A DNA stretch of 64,000 nt from Deltaproteobacteria bacterium UBA5205. Its GTDB lineage: Bacteria; Desulfobacterota; Syntrophorhabdia; Syntrophorhabdales; Syntrophorhabdaceae. The position numbers and the translations under genes were made by a program. A model generated the notes under the pieces. It saw only the letters and a list, made by a program, of their open reading frames with translations. It was not told where the DNA came from and did not search any database. Positions within the stretch are counted from its first letter, which is position 1, and each line of letters opens with the position of its first letter. Below, in pieces: positions 32,420 to 39,703 of this stretch. The stretch is taken from contig DHVP01000004.1 in the NCBI GenBank assembly GCA_002412715.1, positions 77,006-141,005 of the forward strand, in the 5' to 3' direction.

Positions 32420-33670
32420 ATGGAAACACCTCTCATAGAATTCAGGAACGTTACGAAGCGGTTTAATGGAAAGACCGTTCTCGATAATATCAATCTCAGT
32501 ATATATGAAAACCAGGTCACTACCATCATCGGAAAAAGCGGTACCGGAAAGAGCGTGCTCCTCAAACACATCATGGGGCTTCTCAAACCCGATGAGGGTA
32601 CCATCCTGTTCCAGGGTAAGCCCGTAAACAAAATGAAAAAGGCCGAATGGGAAGCTCACAGGCGCAAGGTGGCCTACCTGTTCCAGAACAATGCCCTCCT
32701 TGATTCGATGACGGTTCTGGACAACGTGGCGTTTCCGTTGCGGCAGACGACGAATCTGAGCAAGGCGGAGATAGAAAAACGGGCCATGAAAAGGATTGAC
32801 GACCTGGAACTTGCGGAAGCTGTCGGAAAGTTCCCGTCGGAGCTCTCCGGCGGCATGCAGAAACGCGTCGCCCTGGCGCGAGCGCTCGTTACGGACCCCC
32901 AGATCGTACTTTTCGACGAACCGACGACGGGCCAGGACCCCATCCGGAAGAACATGATCCTGAGCATGATCATCCATTACAGGAAAAAATACGGCTTCAC
33001 CGCCGTGATGATAAGCCACGATATTCCCGATGTTTTCTTCATCTCAGACCGGGTGATCATACTCTGGGAGGGAGGCGTGGGTTTCGAGGGGCCTTACGAA
33101 GAGGCGCTCAAGCAGAACGTTCCTATGATCGATGAGTTTCTGCGCAGCCTGGACGGGTTTCAGGATCAACTGACGGGCCTGCTTTCACGAGAGGCCTTCA
33201 AGATGCACTATTCAGCAATGCTCGGAGCCGCGGTCACAGAAACAAAGTACTCAGCGGCCCTTTTCGGCGTCCGACTCAACATTCTTTACGAGGCCCTGGG
33301 GGCGCAGGCGGCAGTTGCCGTTCTCAAGGCGCTCGGAGAATATGCCAACCGGTACTTCAACTCCATCGGGGGTTTCTCCGCACGCCACAGCAGGGATGAA
33401 ATTCTGACCATATTCCCTCATAAGAATCTGGAAGAGGCCCGCAAACTCGTGGAGAGCTTTTCGCATGAACTGGAGAATGGCGTGGTGGATCACATCAAGA
33501 ACATCGCCCGGAAAAATTCCGCCGCCGCCACATGTTTTGATATTTACATTCGGGCCGGGGTGATAGAGATCTCTCCCGAGGATTCTATCGAAGAGATAAT
33601 CCAGAAGGGTCGTGCGAAGCAGGAGATCATTTCAACACACCGATGCGACCTGGGAGGTGAAGTGCAATGA
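32420..33670 (+). CDS. mlaF: MlaF-type ABC ATPase with degenerate GGDEF-like C-terminal domain
   Basis: 416 residues from ATG 32420. Residues 1-235 are a complete MlaF ATPase: Walker A GKSGTGKS (38-45), signature LSGGMQKR (142-149), Walker B IVLFDEP (162-168), H-loop His200. Residues 247-402 carry an extra domain that reads like a decayed diguanylate cyclase. It starts DQLTGLLSREAF (the DxLTGLxNRxxF block). GVRLNILYEALGAQAAVAVL matches the IDxFKxINDxxGHxxGDxxL strand. HSRDE (323-327) replaces the GGDEF motif. The metal-binding first aspartate is lost. Normal MlaF proteins end near residue 270. I infer a non-catalytic nucleotide-binding or regulatory role. Neighbours mlaE and mlaD abut it. Confidence 0.9.
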   Translation: METPLIEFRNVTKRFNGKTVLDNINLSIYENQVTTIIGKSGTGKSVLLKHIMGLLKPDEGTILFQGKPVNKMKKAEWEAHRRKVAYLFQNNALLDSMTVLDNVAFPLRQTTNLSKAEIEKRAMKRIDDLELAEAVGKFPSELSGGMQKRVALARALVTDPQIVLFDEPTTGQDPIRKNMILSMIIHYRKKYGFTAVMISHDIPDVFFISDRVIILWEGGVGFEGPYEEALKQNVPMIDEFLRSLDGFQDQLTGLLSREAFKMHYSAMLGAAVTETKYSAALFGVRLNILYEALGAQAAVAVLKALGEYANRYFNSIGGFSARHSRDEILTIFPHKNLEEARKLVESFSHELENGVVDHIKNIARKNSAAATCFDIYIRAGVIEISPEDSIEEIIQKGRAKQEIISTHRCDLGGEVQ

Positions 33671-34152
33671 AAAAATATTCCATGGAGACGGCGGTAGGTA
33701 TCTTCATAGTGGTCGGTCTTATATGTGTGGGTTACATGACCGTGAAACTCGGTAATGTTTCCCTCTTTGGGGACAAATCCTACCCGCTTTTCGCCCGGTT
33801 TACCGCGGTCACGGGACTGAGGGTGGGAAGCTCCGTCGAAGTGTACGGGATCCAGGTGGGCAGTGTGACGAGCCTGTCGATCGATCAGGAGAAACAAATG
33901 GGGATAGTGGGGATGAAGATCGATAAAGGCACGGTAGTCTACGATGACGCATCCGCAACTATTAAGAGTGCGGGGCTCATCGGCGATAAATATGTAAAGG
34001 TGGATCCGGGTGGATCGGGAGAGGCGCTGAAGCCCCGGGCAATGATTACGCAGACCTCTGTGCCGGCGGACATTGAGGACCTTATCGGCAGGTATGCCTT
34101 CGGAGATGTGAAAAAGGAGCCCGGAGGGGCCCCGGAGGGATCCGCCAAATGA
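33667..34152 (+). CDS. mlaD: MlaD/MCE-domain lipid transport protein
   Basis: 161 residues with one N-terminal membrane helix (VGIFIVVGLICVGYMTVKL) followed by the MCE domain (residues 35-125): SYPLFARFTAVTGLRVGSSVEVYGIQVGSVTSL, MGIVGMKID, and the closing DKYVKVDPGGSGEALKPRAMITQT. In E. coli a hexamer of MlaD forms the periplasmic ring over MlaE that carries phospholipid. It overlaps the mlaF stop by four bases, and its C-terminal tail (KKEPGGAPEGSAK) is short and flexible. Confidence 0.95.
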   Translation: MKKYSMETAVGIFIVVGLICVGYMTVKLGNVSLFGDKSYPLFARFTAVTGLRVGSSVEVYGIQVGSVTSLSIDQEKQMGIVGMKIDKGTVVYDDASATIKSAGLIGDKYVKVDPGGSGEALKPRAMITQTSVPADIEDLIGRYAFGDVKKEPGGAPEGSAK

Positions 34153-34166
34153 TCGAGGAGGACAAA

Positions 34167-34757
34167 GTGAGAAAAATACTGGCCGGTTTGCTGGTATTCA
34201 TTGTGTGCGTGGCACCGATCCGGGCCCTTGCAGGTCCGGCTCTGGATACCGTGAAAACCAACGCCAACGTAGTGCTGGATGTGCTCAGAGACCCCAAACT
34301 TAAGGGAGAGTCAGGAAAGATGGTCAAAGAGCAGAAGATTGAGGCCGCAGCCGACAAGCTCTTTGATTACGTCGAGCTTTCCAAAAGAACCCTGGGCCTC
34401 AACTGGAACAAGTTCAGCACGGACCAGCGCAAGGAGTTTGTCGACCTTTTCAAGACACTCCTCAGAAATACCTATATCGATAAGATCACTGCTTACACCA
34501 ATCAGAAGGTAACCTTCACGAAAGAGGTGAGCCTCTCGGAAAATACCATGGAAGTACAGAGCGTGGTCGTATCGTCGAGCGCACAGACGCCCATCAATTA
34601 CAGGGTAATTAAGAAAGACAATGATTGGAAGGTGTACGATGTAGTCATTGAGGGGGTCAGCCTGGTGAGCAATTATCGCACGCAGTTCAGGGAAACCCTC
34701 GCGACTAATCCACCACAGACCCTGATCGATACTCTGCGCAAGAGGACCGGGAAATAA
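34167..34757 (+). CDS. mlaC: MlaC-type periplasmic phospholipid-binding protein
   Basis: 196 residues, start GTG 34167 with GAGGAGG seven bases upstream; the alternative ATG 34149 overlaps mlaD and its ribosome site would be weaker. Signal peptide (KILAGLLVFIVCVAPIRALA). The MlaC/Ttg2 fold is shown by DTVKTNANVVLDVLRD, FDYVELSKRTLGLNWNKFSTDQRKEFVDLFKTLLRNTYIDKI, KKDNDWKVYDVVIEGVSLVSNYRTQF, which is very typical. MlaC carries a lipid between MlaA at the outer membrane and MlaD at the inner membrane. Its stop is shared with the mlaA start (AATGA-type overlap). Confidence 0.95.
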   Translation: MRKILAGLLVFIVCVAPIRALAGPALDTVKTNANVVLDVLRDPKLKGESGKMVKEQKIEAAADKLFDYVELSKRTLGLNWNKFSTDQRKEFVDLFKTLLRNTYIDKITAYTNQKVTFTKEVSLSENTMEVQSVVVSSSAQTPINYRVIKKDNDWKVYDVVIEGVSLVSNYRTQFRETLATNPPQTLIDTLRKRTGK

Positions 34758-35782
34758 TGAAGCATCGCTTTGCCACACTGCGGGTCACATGGATAACCTC
34801 TTCGAGGTATGCCGCCGGTCTGTTCCTGGTGGCGTTTCTGTTTCTGGGCTGTCCGTTACTTCACGCCGGATCCGCTAATTCGGAACCGGACAGCATCACG
34901 ATAAGAAATCTTCAGGTTGCCGAGAACCAGTCCCGAGAGAGGGCCGCTGCCGTTCGGGAAGCCGGCGGATTCACATCAAAAAATCTTCAAATGGCCCGGA
35001 ACGAGGTCGAAAGGCCTGCTCAATCCCCCGGGGCAGGTGAAGCGAAATCATCCGATGAGTATGGGGATGTGACCCCCGATGAAGTGGGCGATACCGGTGC
35101 CTCGGGAGCGAAACCGTCCGACGAATACGGTGACGTCGTCGCCGACGGCCCGGTCGAAGGATCCCGGCAGATTGCCGATCCCATCAAACCCTTCAATGTG
35201 GCGATGTATCACTTTAACGACAAGCTCTATTTCTACGCGTGGAAGCCGGTTTCCACGGGCTACAAATATGTTCTGCCCGAAGAGATGAGGGGTCTCATCA
35301 GCAGCTTCTATGAAAATCTGAAGGCTCCCGGCCGAATCATAAATAATCTTCTGCAGGGCAAGCCGTCAGAGGCCGGAGTCGAGTTCGCCAGTTTTCTCAT
35401 CAATTCCACTGTCGGAGTCGGCGGACTGAGAAACTGCGCCCAGGAATGCTTCGGCCTGCGGGGCCGGTATGCTGACTTCGGTCAGACCCTTGGGAAATAC
35501 GGTGTAGGTTTCGGTTTCTATCTGGTTCTGCCTTTTCTCGGCCCCTCCAGTGTGCGCGATGGCATTGGTTTTGCCGTAGACTGGACCATGAGGCCGCAAA
35601 CGTACCTCAGCCCGGACTTCTTCAGCTACGAGAGTGTCGGGCTTTTCGCCCACGAAAAGATAAACAGCACATCATTCCGTATCGGTGAATACGAGGCTCT
35701 CAAAGAGGCCTCCATCGACCCCTATGTGGCCATGCGCGATATCTACATCCAATACCGCACGAATTTGATCGAAAAGCGGTAG
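34757..35782 (+). CDS. mlaA: MlaA/VacJ outer-membrane lipoprotein
   Basis: 341 residues, longer than E. coli MlaA because of a 130-residue N-terminal region. A signal segment ends near LFLGCP, a weak lipobox (Cys at about 31). A low-complexity linker follows, with a duplicated block AKSSDEYGDV / AKPSDEYGDV. The MlaA core starts about residue 145: PIKPFNVAMYHFNDKLYFYAWKPV, GLISSFYENLKAPGRIINNLLQGK, FADFGQTLGKYGVGFGFYLVLPFLGPSSVRDGIG-type block, and DPYVAMRDIYIQYR. It removes mislocalised phospholipid from the outer leaflet. Last gene of mlaEFDCA. Confidence 0.94.
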   Translation: MKHRFATLRVTWITSSRYAAGLFLVAFLFLGCPLLHAGSANSEPDSITIRNLQVAENQSRERAAAVREAGGFTSKNLQMARNEVERPAQSPGAGEAKSSDEYGDVTPDEVGDTGASGAKPSDEYGDVVADGPVEGSRQIADPIKPFNVAMYHFNDKLYFYAWKPVSTGYKYVLPEEMRGLISSFYENLKAPGRIINNLLQGKPSEAGVEFASFLINSTVGVGGLRNCAQECFGLRGRYADFGQTLGKYGVGFGFYLVLPFLGPSSVRDGIGFAVDWTMRPQTYLSPDFFSYESVGLFAHEKINSTSFRIGEYEALKEASIDPYVAMRDIYIQYRTNLIEKR

Positions 35783-35787
35783 CGCAG

Positions 35788-35812
35788 GTTCCGGGGAAAA
35801 TAACGCCGGAAC
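35788..35812 (+). terminator. Hairpin after mlaA
   Basis: GTTCCGG (35788-35794) and CCGGAAC (35806-35812) form a 7-bp stem with an eleven-base A-rich loop, followed by GGCCTTTCG. Weak T-tail; likely the end of the mla operon. Confidence 0.45.
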
Positions 35813-35935
35813 GGCCTTTCGATTATTCAAAATCGTTTTAACTTTTTAAACCTCTTTTTAAATCAGTCCCTCGCGTTCCCAGGATACGTAATTTGTAACC
35901 TTGCGTAATAACAGGGTATGCCGCCTTTGGTTTTC

Positions 35936-35950
35936 TGGCACGTGATTTGC
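35936..35950 (+). promoter_or_regulatory. Sigma-54 promoter of the aryl-CoA ligase
   Basis: TGGCACGTGATTTGC matches the -24/-12 consensus TGGCAC-N5-TTGC exactly, with GG and GC ten bases apart. It sits 50 bp upstream of the ligase start at 36000. A 120-base A/T-rich leader precedes it with CTTTTTAAA twice, room for activator binding. Two sigma-54 activator genes lie in this window. Confidence 0.85.
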
Positions 35951-35999
35951 CTTAAGGAACGGCATGAGCATAACCACTCTTAAGGGAAAGGGGAGGACA

Positions 36000-37520
36000 A
36001 TGAAAGATATAAAGGCAACAAAGACATTCAACGCGTCATCGGAACTTCTTGACAGGAATGCCGCTGTTCGCGGCGATAAGGTGGCTGTCTACTGCGGGCA
36101 GGAGAAGGTAACCTACAAATCCCTTCTGAAGAACGTGAATCGGTTTGCAAATGTCCTGGAAGCCCTCGGGGTGAAGCCGACGGAACGGGTCATGATCGTC
36201 CTTCCCGATTCTCCGATGTTTGTATATGCCTTTCTGGGGAGCGTCAAGTACGGCGCGTGGCCGGTACCGGTAAATACGATGCTGAAGGAAGACGACTATC
36301 AGTACATGCTGGACAACAGCGACGCGCGGGTCCTGGTGACAGAACAGGACAGCAAGGCGGCTTCCGTCAGAACCACACAGTTCTGCTACAAGCTTCTGTC
36401 CGATCATGGACTCGAGTCTCTGATGGATTCCTCGTCCGACAAAGCGAATGCCTATCCTTCCAGGAGGGACGACATTGCGTTCTGGCTTTACAGTTCGGGA
36501 AGCACGGGCAGGCCCAAGGGTGTGCCTCACAGGCATATCGACATGATACACTCCGCCGACAACTACGGAAAAAAAGTCATTTGCGTCAGCAAGCATGACG
36601 TTTGTTTTTCCGTGAGCAAGCTCTTCTTTGCTTACGGTCTTGGCAACGGTCTCCATATACCTTTCAGACACGGGGCATCCACCGTCCTGTTGCCCACCCC
36701 TCCCAGCCCTGAAAGCGTAGTGGAGACTGTTGCCGCCTTCAAACCGACCATTTTCTTCGGTGTTCCCACCCAGTACAACTCGGTGCTGAAGAGGATGGAT
36801 CGTTCCACGGCCGATTCGTTCAAATCGGTCCGTGTGTGTGCCTCCGCGGGGGAGGCCCTTCCTCCGGAAATCTTCAGAAAATGGAAGGAAAAGACGGGCC
36901 TGGAGATCCTCGACGGCATCGGTTCCACGGAAGCCTTGCACATCTTCATCTCCAATATGCCTGGCGACATAAAACCCGGGACCTCGGGACGCATAGTTCC
37001 CGGATATGAGGTGAAGGTCGTCGACGACTCCGGGAGCGAGGTTAAGGAGGGGGAAGCGGGGCAGCTTGTTATCCGCGGCGAGAGTGTCACGAAAGGTTAC
37101 TGGCAGCGGCCTGAAGACAACGACGAAAAGTTTCTCGACGGCGGATGGTTCAAGACGGGCGACATGTATACTCAGGAAAATGGGTATTTCACATACCAGG
37201 GCCGCGGAGACGACATGCTGAAGGTCGGTGGTATCTGGGTGTCACCCGTGGAGATAGAGAACGTTCTCATCCAGCACAAGGCTGTAAACGAAGCTGCGGT
37301 GGTCGGTCGCGAGGTGGAGGGGCTCTCAAAGGCCTTCGGATACATTTCCCTCAATGAGGGGTACGTGGACCGCTCCGGCCAGGACGGCCTCACGGATGAG
37401 ATCCTCAAATTTGTCAGCGAAAGACTGCCGAAATACAAGTGGCTCAGAGGCATTTATTTTGTCGAAGAGCTTCCGAAGACCGCGACGGGCAAGGTCCAGC
37501 GTTTCCGTTTAAGGAAATAG
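36000..37520 (+). CDS. Benzoate-CoA ligase family (aryl-CoA ligase)
   Basis: 506 residues from ATG 36000 (GGGGAGG five bases upstream); the in-frame ATG 35964 lies just downstream of the -12 element and is less likely. AMP-binding motifs: YSSGSTGRPKGVPHRH (P-loop), DVCFSVSKLFFAYGLGNG (a benzoate-CoA ligase hallmark), FGVPTQYNSVLKRMD, DGIGSTEALHIFISN, WFKTGDMYTQENGYFTYQGRGDDMLKVGGIWVSP and a C-terminal KTATGKVQRF lysine loop. It activates an aromatic carboxylate to its CoA thioester, the entry step of anaerobic aromatic degradation. Substrate range is inferred. Transcribed from the sigma-54 promoter upstream. Confidence 0.9.
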   Translation: MKDIKATKTFNASSELLDRNAAVRGDKVAVYCGQEKVTYKSLLKNVNRFANVLEALGVKPTERVMIVLPDSPMFVYAFLGSVKYGAWPVPVNTMLKEDDYQYMLDNSDARVLVTEQDSKAASVRTTQFCYKLLSDHGLESLMDSSSDKANAYPSRRDDIAFWLYSSGSTGRPKGVPHRHIDMIHSADNYGKKVICVSKHDVCFSVSKLFFAYGLGNGLHIPFRHGASTVLLPTPPSPESVVETVAAFKPTIFFGVPTQYNSVLKRMDRSTADSFKSVRVCASAGEALPPEIFRKWKEKTGLEILDGIGSTEALHIFISNMPGDIKPGTSGRIVPGYEVKVVDDSGSEVKEGEAGQLVIRGESVTKGYWQRPEDNDEKFLDGGWFKTGDMYTQENGYFTYQGRGDDMLKVGGIWVSPVEIENVLIQHKAVNEAAVVGREVEGLSKAFGYISLNEGYVDRSGQDGLTDEILKFVSERLPKYKWLRGIYFVEELPKTATGKVQRFRLRK

Positions 37521-37559
37521 CGCGACAGACGATGCTGCGGACGAGGAAGGGAGGTTATT

Positions 37560-37715
37560 ATGGAGACGAACCGTTTTAAGAGCAAGGAAGAGCTGGATGA
37601 AGTGCTCGCAAAAGAACTTCTGTACTATACGGCACAAAGGCTGCCCCGGTACGGGTGGTTGCTCACCGAGGCTGCCATGAGCGAAGACTCGAACAGACCC
37701 CGCGGGGCAGGATAG
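37560..37715 (+). CDS. 51-residue protein downstream of the aryl-CoA ligase
   Basis: ATG 37560 with GGAAGGGAGG upstream, six to eight bases away. The peptide METNRFKSKEELDEVLAKE continues LLYYTAQRLPRYGWLLTEAAM and ends in a short polar tail. The middle resembles the C-terminal segment of the ligase just upstream (its SERLPKYKWLRGI lies opposite AQRLPRYGWLLTE), so it may derive from a duplicated ligase C-terminal fragment, or be a small partner. Forty bases separate the two genes. Confidence 0.6.
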   Translation: METNRFKSKEELDEVLAKELLYYTAQRLPRYGWLLTEAAMSEDSNRPRGAG

Positions 37716-37783
37716 GCGGGTTGTGACGGCTGTCCGGTGTTCGCGGATTCGATGTATTATCAGGGATTGTAAAGCTTAAGCGG

Positions 37784-38563
37784 TTATTGGAATATTCCCC
37801 GCAACCTGAGGAGATCCTGAGCGTCCGCGTCCCCCAGTTGAGCCGCGGCACGAAAATCGGCGATCGCGGGCAGGGCCATTCCCACTTCTTCCCGGGATAA
37901 TCCACGATTGAAATAAGCCTCGGCCAGATCGGGCGCCAGTTCGATGGCGCGTGTATGATCCTCGATCGCCTTGTTATATTCTCCCAGGTTGTACCTCGCC
38001 TTTCCCCGGCTTACATATGTTTCCGCATATTCGGGGTGAAGGCCGATGAAGATGTTGTAATCGTCTATCGCCTCTTTGTTCATGCCGACGGCCACGTAGG
38101 CATCCGCCCTGATAACGCGGACCCACAGGAAGGTCGGTTTCAGTTCGAGGAGCCTTGTATAGTCGGCTATTGCCTCCTTGTGCCTGCCCGCCAGGATAAG
38201 GGCGGCACCGCGCCGGCCCCGAAGGAGGGGATCCGTGGGGGACAGGGCTATGGCGCTGTCGTAGTCGGCGACCTCCCTTTCGTGGTCGCCCATACCTCCG
38301 TATATGTTTGCGCGGCTGATGTAGGTTTCGGTGCGGGATGGATCGAGCTCAACGGCCTTTGTGTAGCATTCCGCCGCCTTTTGAAGCTCGCCTGTCTCCC
38401 TGAACACATCCCCCAGGTCCAGAAAGGCTTGAGTGAACTCGGAATCCAGCTGGGTCGCCCTCAGATAATTCTTCAGAGCCAGCTCCATATTGCCAAGCTC
38501 ACGGCATGCGTCACCCTTGCGATGATACGCCAGGGCAAATTCAGGATTTCGGAAGTCAGCCAT
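37784..38563 (-). CDS. Tetratricopeptide-repeat protein
   Basis: 259 residues, seven to eight TPR units covering almost the whole protein (for example AYHRKGDACRELGNMELALK, DLGDVFRETGELQKAAECY, SRANIYGGMGDHEREVADY, SRGKARYNLGEYNKAIEDH and FNRGLSREEVGMALPAIADF), each with the W-G-Y-A-like consensus. No signal peptide. TPR arrays bind partner proteins. ATG 38563 gives a clean start, while ATG 38602 adds 13 residues with a weak ribosome site. Function not predictable. It lies in the same direction as the efflux operon and lipoprotein, just after a heptamer repeat. Confidence 0.88.
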   Translation of the reverse strand: MADFRNPEFALAYHRKGDACRELGNMELALKNYLRATQLDSEFTQAFLDLGDVFRETGELQKAAECYTKAVELDPSRTETYISRANIYGGMGDHEREVADYDSAIALSPTDPLLRGRRGAALILAGRHKEAIADYTRLLELKPTFLWVRVIRADAYVAVGMNKEAIDDYNIFIGLHPEYAETYVSRGKARYNLGEYNKAIEDHTRAIELAPDLAEAYFNRGLSREEVGMALPAIADFRAAAQLGDADAQDLLRLRGIFQ

Positions 38564-38617
38564 TATACGTCTAACTTTACTAGGAAAAAGCCATCCCTGC
38601 AACCTTAACGTAGAGAA

Positions 38618-38702
38618 GATGGGTGATAGGTAATAAGTGATAGGTAATAGGAAAGGCGAAAAAGATTATCCCCATAACCCATAACCTATGACCCATGACC
38701 CA
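38618..38702. repeat. Heptamer-type tandem repeat, copy 2
   Basis: GATGGGTGATAGG, TAATAAGTGATAGG and TAATAGG, core GAAAGGCGAAAAAG, then CCCATAACCCATAACC and CCCATGACCC. The left arm and core match the inverse of 15821-15890. The right arm runs into the last codons of the lipoprotein gene, so the repeat provides its C-terminal MGHGS and stop. Confidence 0.7.
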
Positions 38703-39615
38703 TTTTCTTAAGTATTTTTCCCGTGGCAACGTCATAAAACCAGATGTCGAGGAGCTGTATGTATAAATAATGGTATCTGGCCAGATATGTGCCGGGTTTT
38801 TCGGGTACAGGTTTGCGGGTGATCTCCTCGTATGAGGTATACGGCGATGCAAGCCTTCCGACGAGAAGCGCCATGACGTTCCCTTCGCAACGCTTCGCTT
38901 CCTCAGGAGTCATCTTTATCGTGGTCGTGATTGTTTCGCGGTCCGATTTCTCGGTCTTACCCTTCGTTTTCTCATCGCCTTTCGTGCTTTCCGGCGCAGT
39001 CTCTTCTATGGGAAAGGCTGCGGCGTTGACAGCCACCACCGCATACTCGCTGAATTTGATCTCTTCAACCTCGATCCTGATGCCGCGTTTATCTGTGATC
39101 GTGTACCTGTTGTCGAGCTGAGGTTGGTATCTGACCATGAATGCCTTTTTTGTTCTTTCCTCCCGGCCCCCCTCAAATGCGTAAGCGAGCTCGCAGCGTA
39201 CCCGCATGACCTGCTCCCCGGCATTATAGAGAACCTCTTTGGGAGTGATCCTGAAGGCATAGACGCTGTCGAAATCCAGAGAACCCATCAAGGGGAGGTA
39301 TATCTCCCGATCGATCCTCTTCCCGTACTGCTCGTCTGTTTCCTGCGGCTCCCTGAGGGCCCTCTCTCTTCTCATGCGGATGTTGTTGTAGAGGAGTTCC
39401 GGATTGTGCCCCGTGTACATGGCCGGAAGTTTATCAACGCCCGTATTGAAGGGCTTTCTGTCAAACATCGTCGAAAGGAAAGTCCCGCCGGGTCCGCCCG
39501 GACCACCGGCCCGTCCATCCGGCCCGCCTTTCGGGCGCCAGCAGCCGGCAAGGAAGAGAACACAGAATATGACAATCACGGCAACAGGGGTAGAAACCTT
39601 TCGATGATATTTCAT
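38686..39615 (-). CDS. Hypothetical lipoprotein, 309 residues
   Basis: Starts MKYHRKVSTPVAVIVIFCVL followed by FLAGCWRP, a clear signal peptidase II lipobox with Cys25. A glycine/proline-rich linker (GGPDGRAGGPGGPGGTF) follows, then a globular region with TGVDKLPAMYTGHNPELLYNN and the charged ERALREPQETDEQYGKRIDREIYLP. A charged segment near residue 215 (ESTKGDEKTKGKTEKSDRET) separates two parts. No family recognised. It probably sits in the inner or outer membrane leaflet. It is 88 bases downstream of the last efflux permease gene on the same strand, but not clearly in that operon. The last residues are encoded by a heptamer-repeat element. Confidence 0.82.
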   Translation of the reverse strand: MKYHRKVSTPVAVIVIFCVLFLAGCWRPKGGPDGRAGGPGGPGGTFLSTMFDRKPFNTGVDKLPAMYTGHNPELLYNNIRMRRERALREPQETDEQYGKRIDREIYLPLMGSLDFDSVYAFRITPKEVLYNAGEQVMRVRCELAYAFEGGREERTKKAFMVRYQPQLDNRYTITDKRGIRIEVEEIKFSEYAVVAVNAAAFPIEETAPESTKGDEKTKGKTEKSDRETITTTIKMTPEEAKRCEGNVMALLVGRLASPYTSYEEITRKPVPEKPGTYLARYHYLYIQLLDIWFYDVATGKILKKMGHGS

Positions 39616-39703
39616 GTTCTTCCTTTTATCACGGACGGTTTCAAAGTTCCAGAGCTTATGAACCGTTTCAAGAGAAATGTTCGGATTGGATTTGGGTCGC
39701 TCC

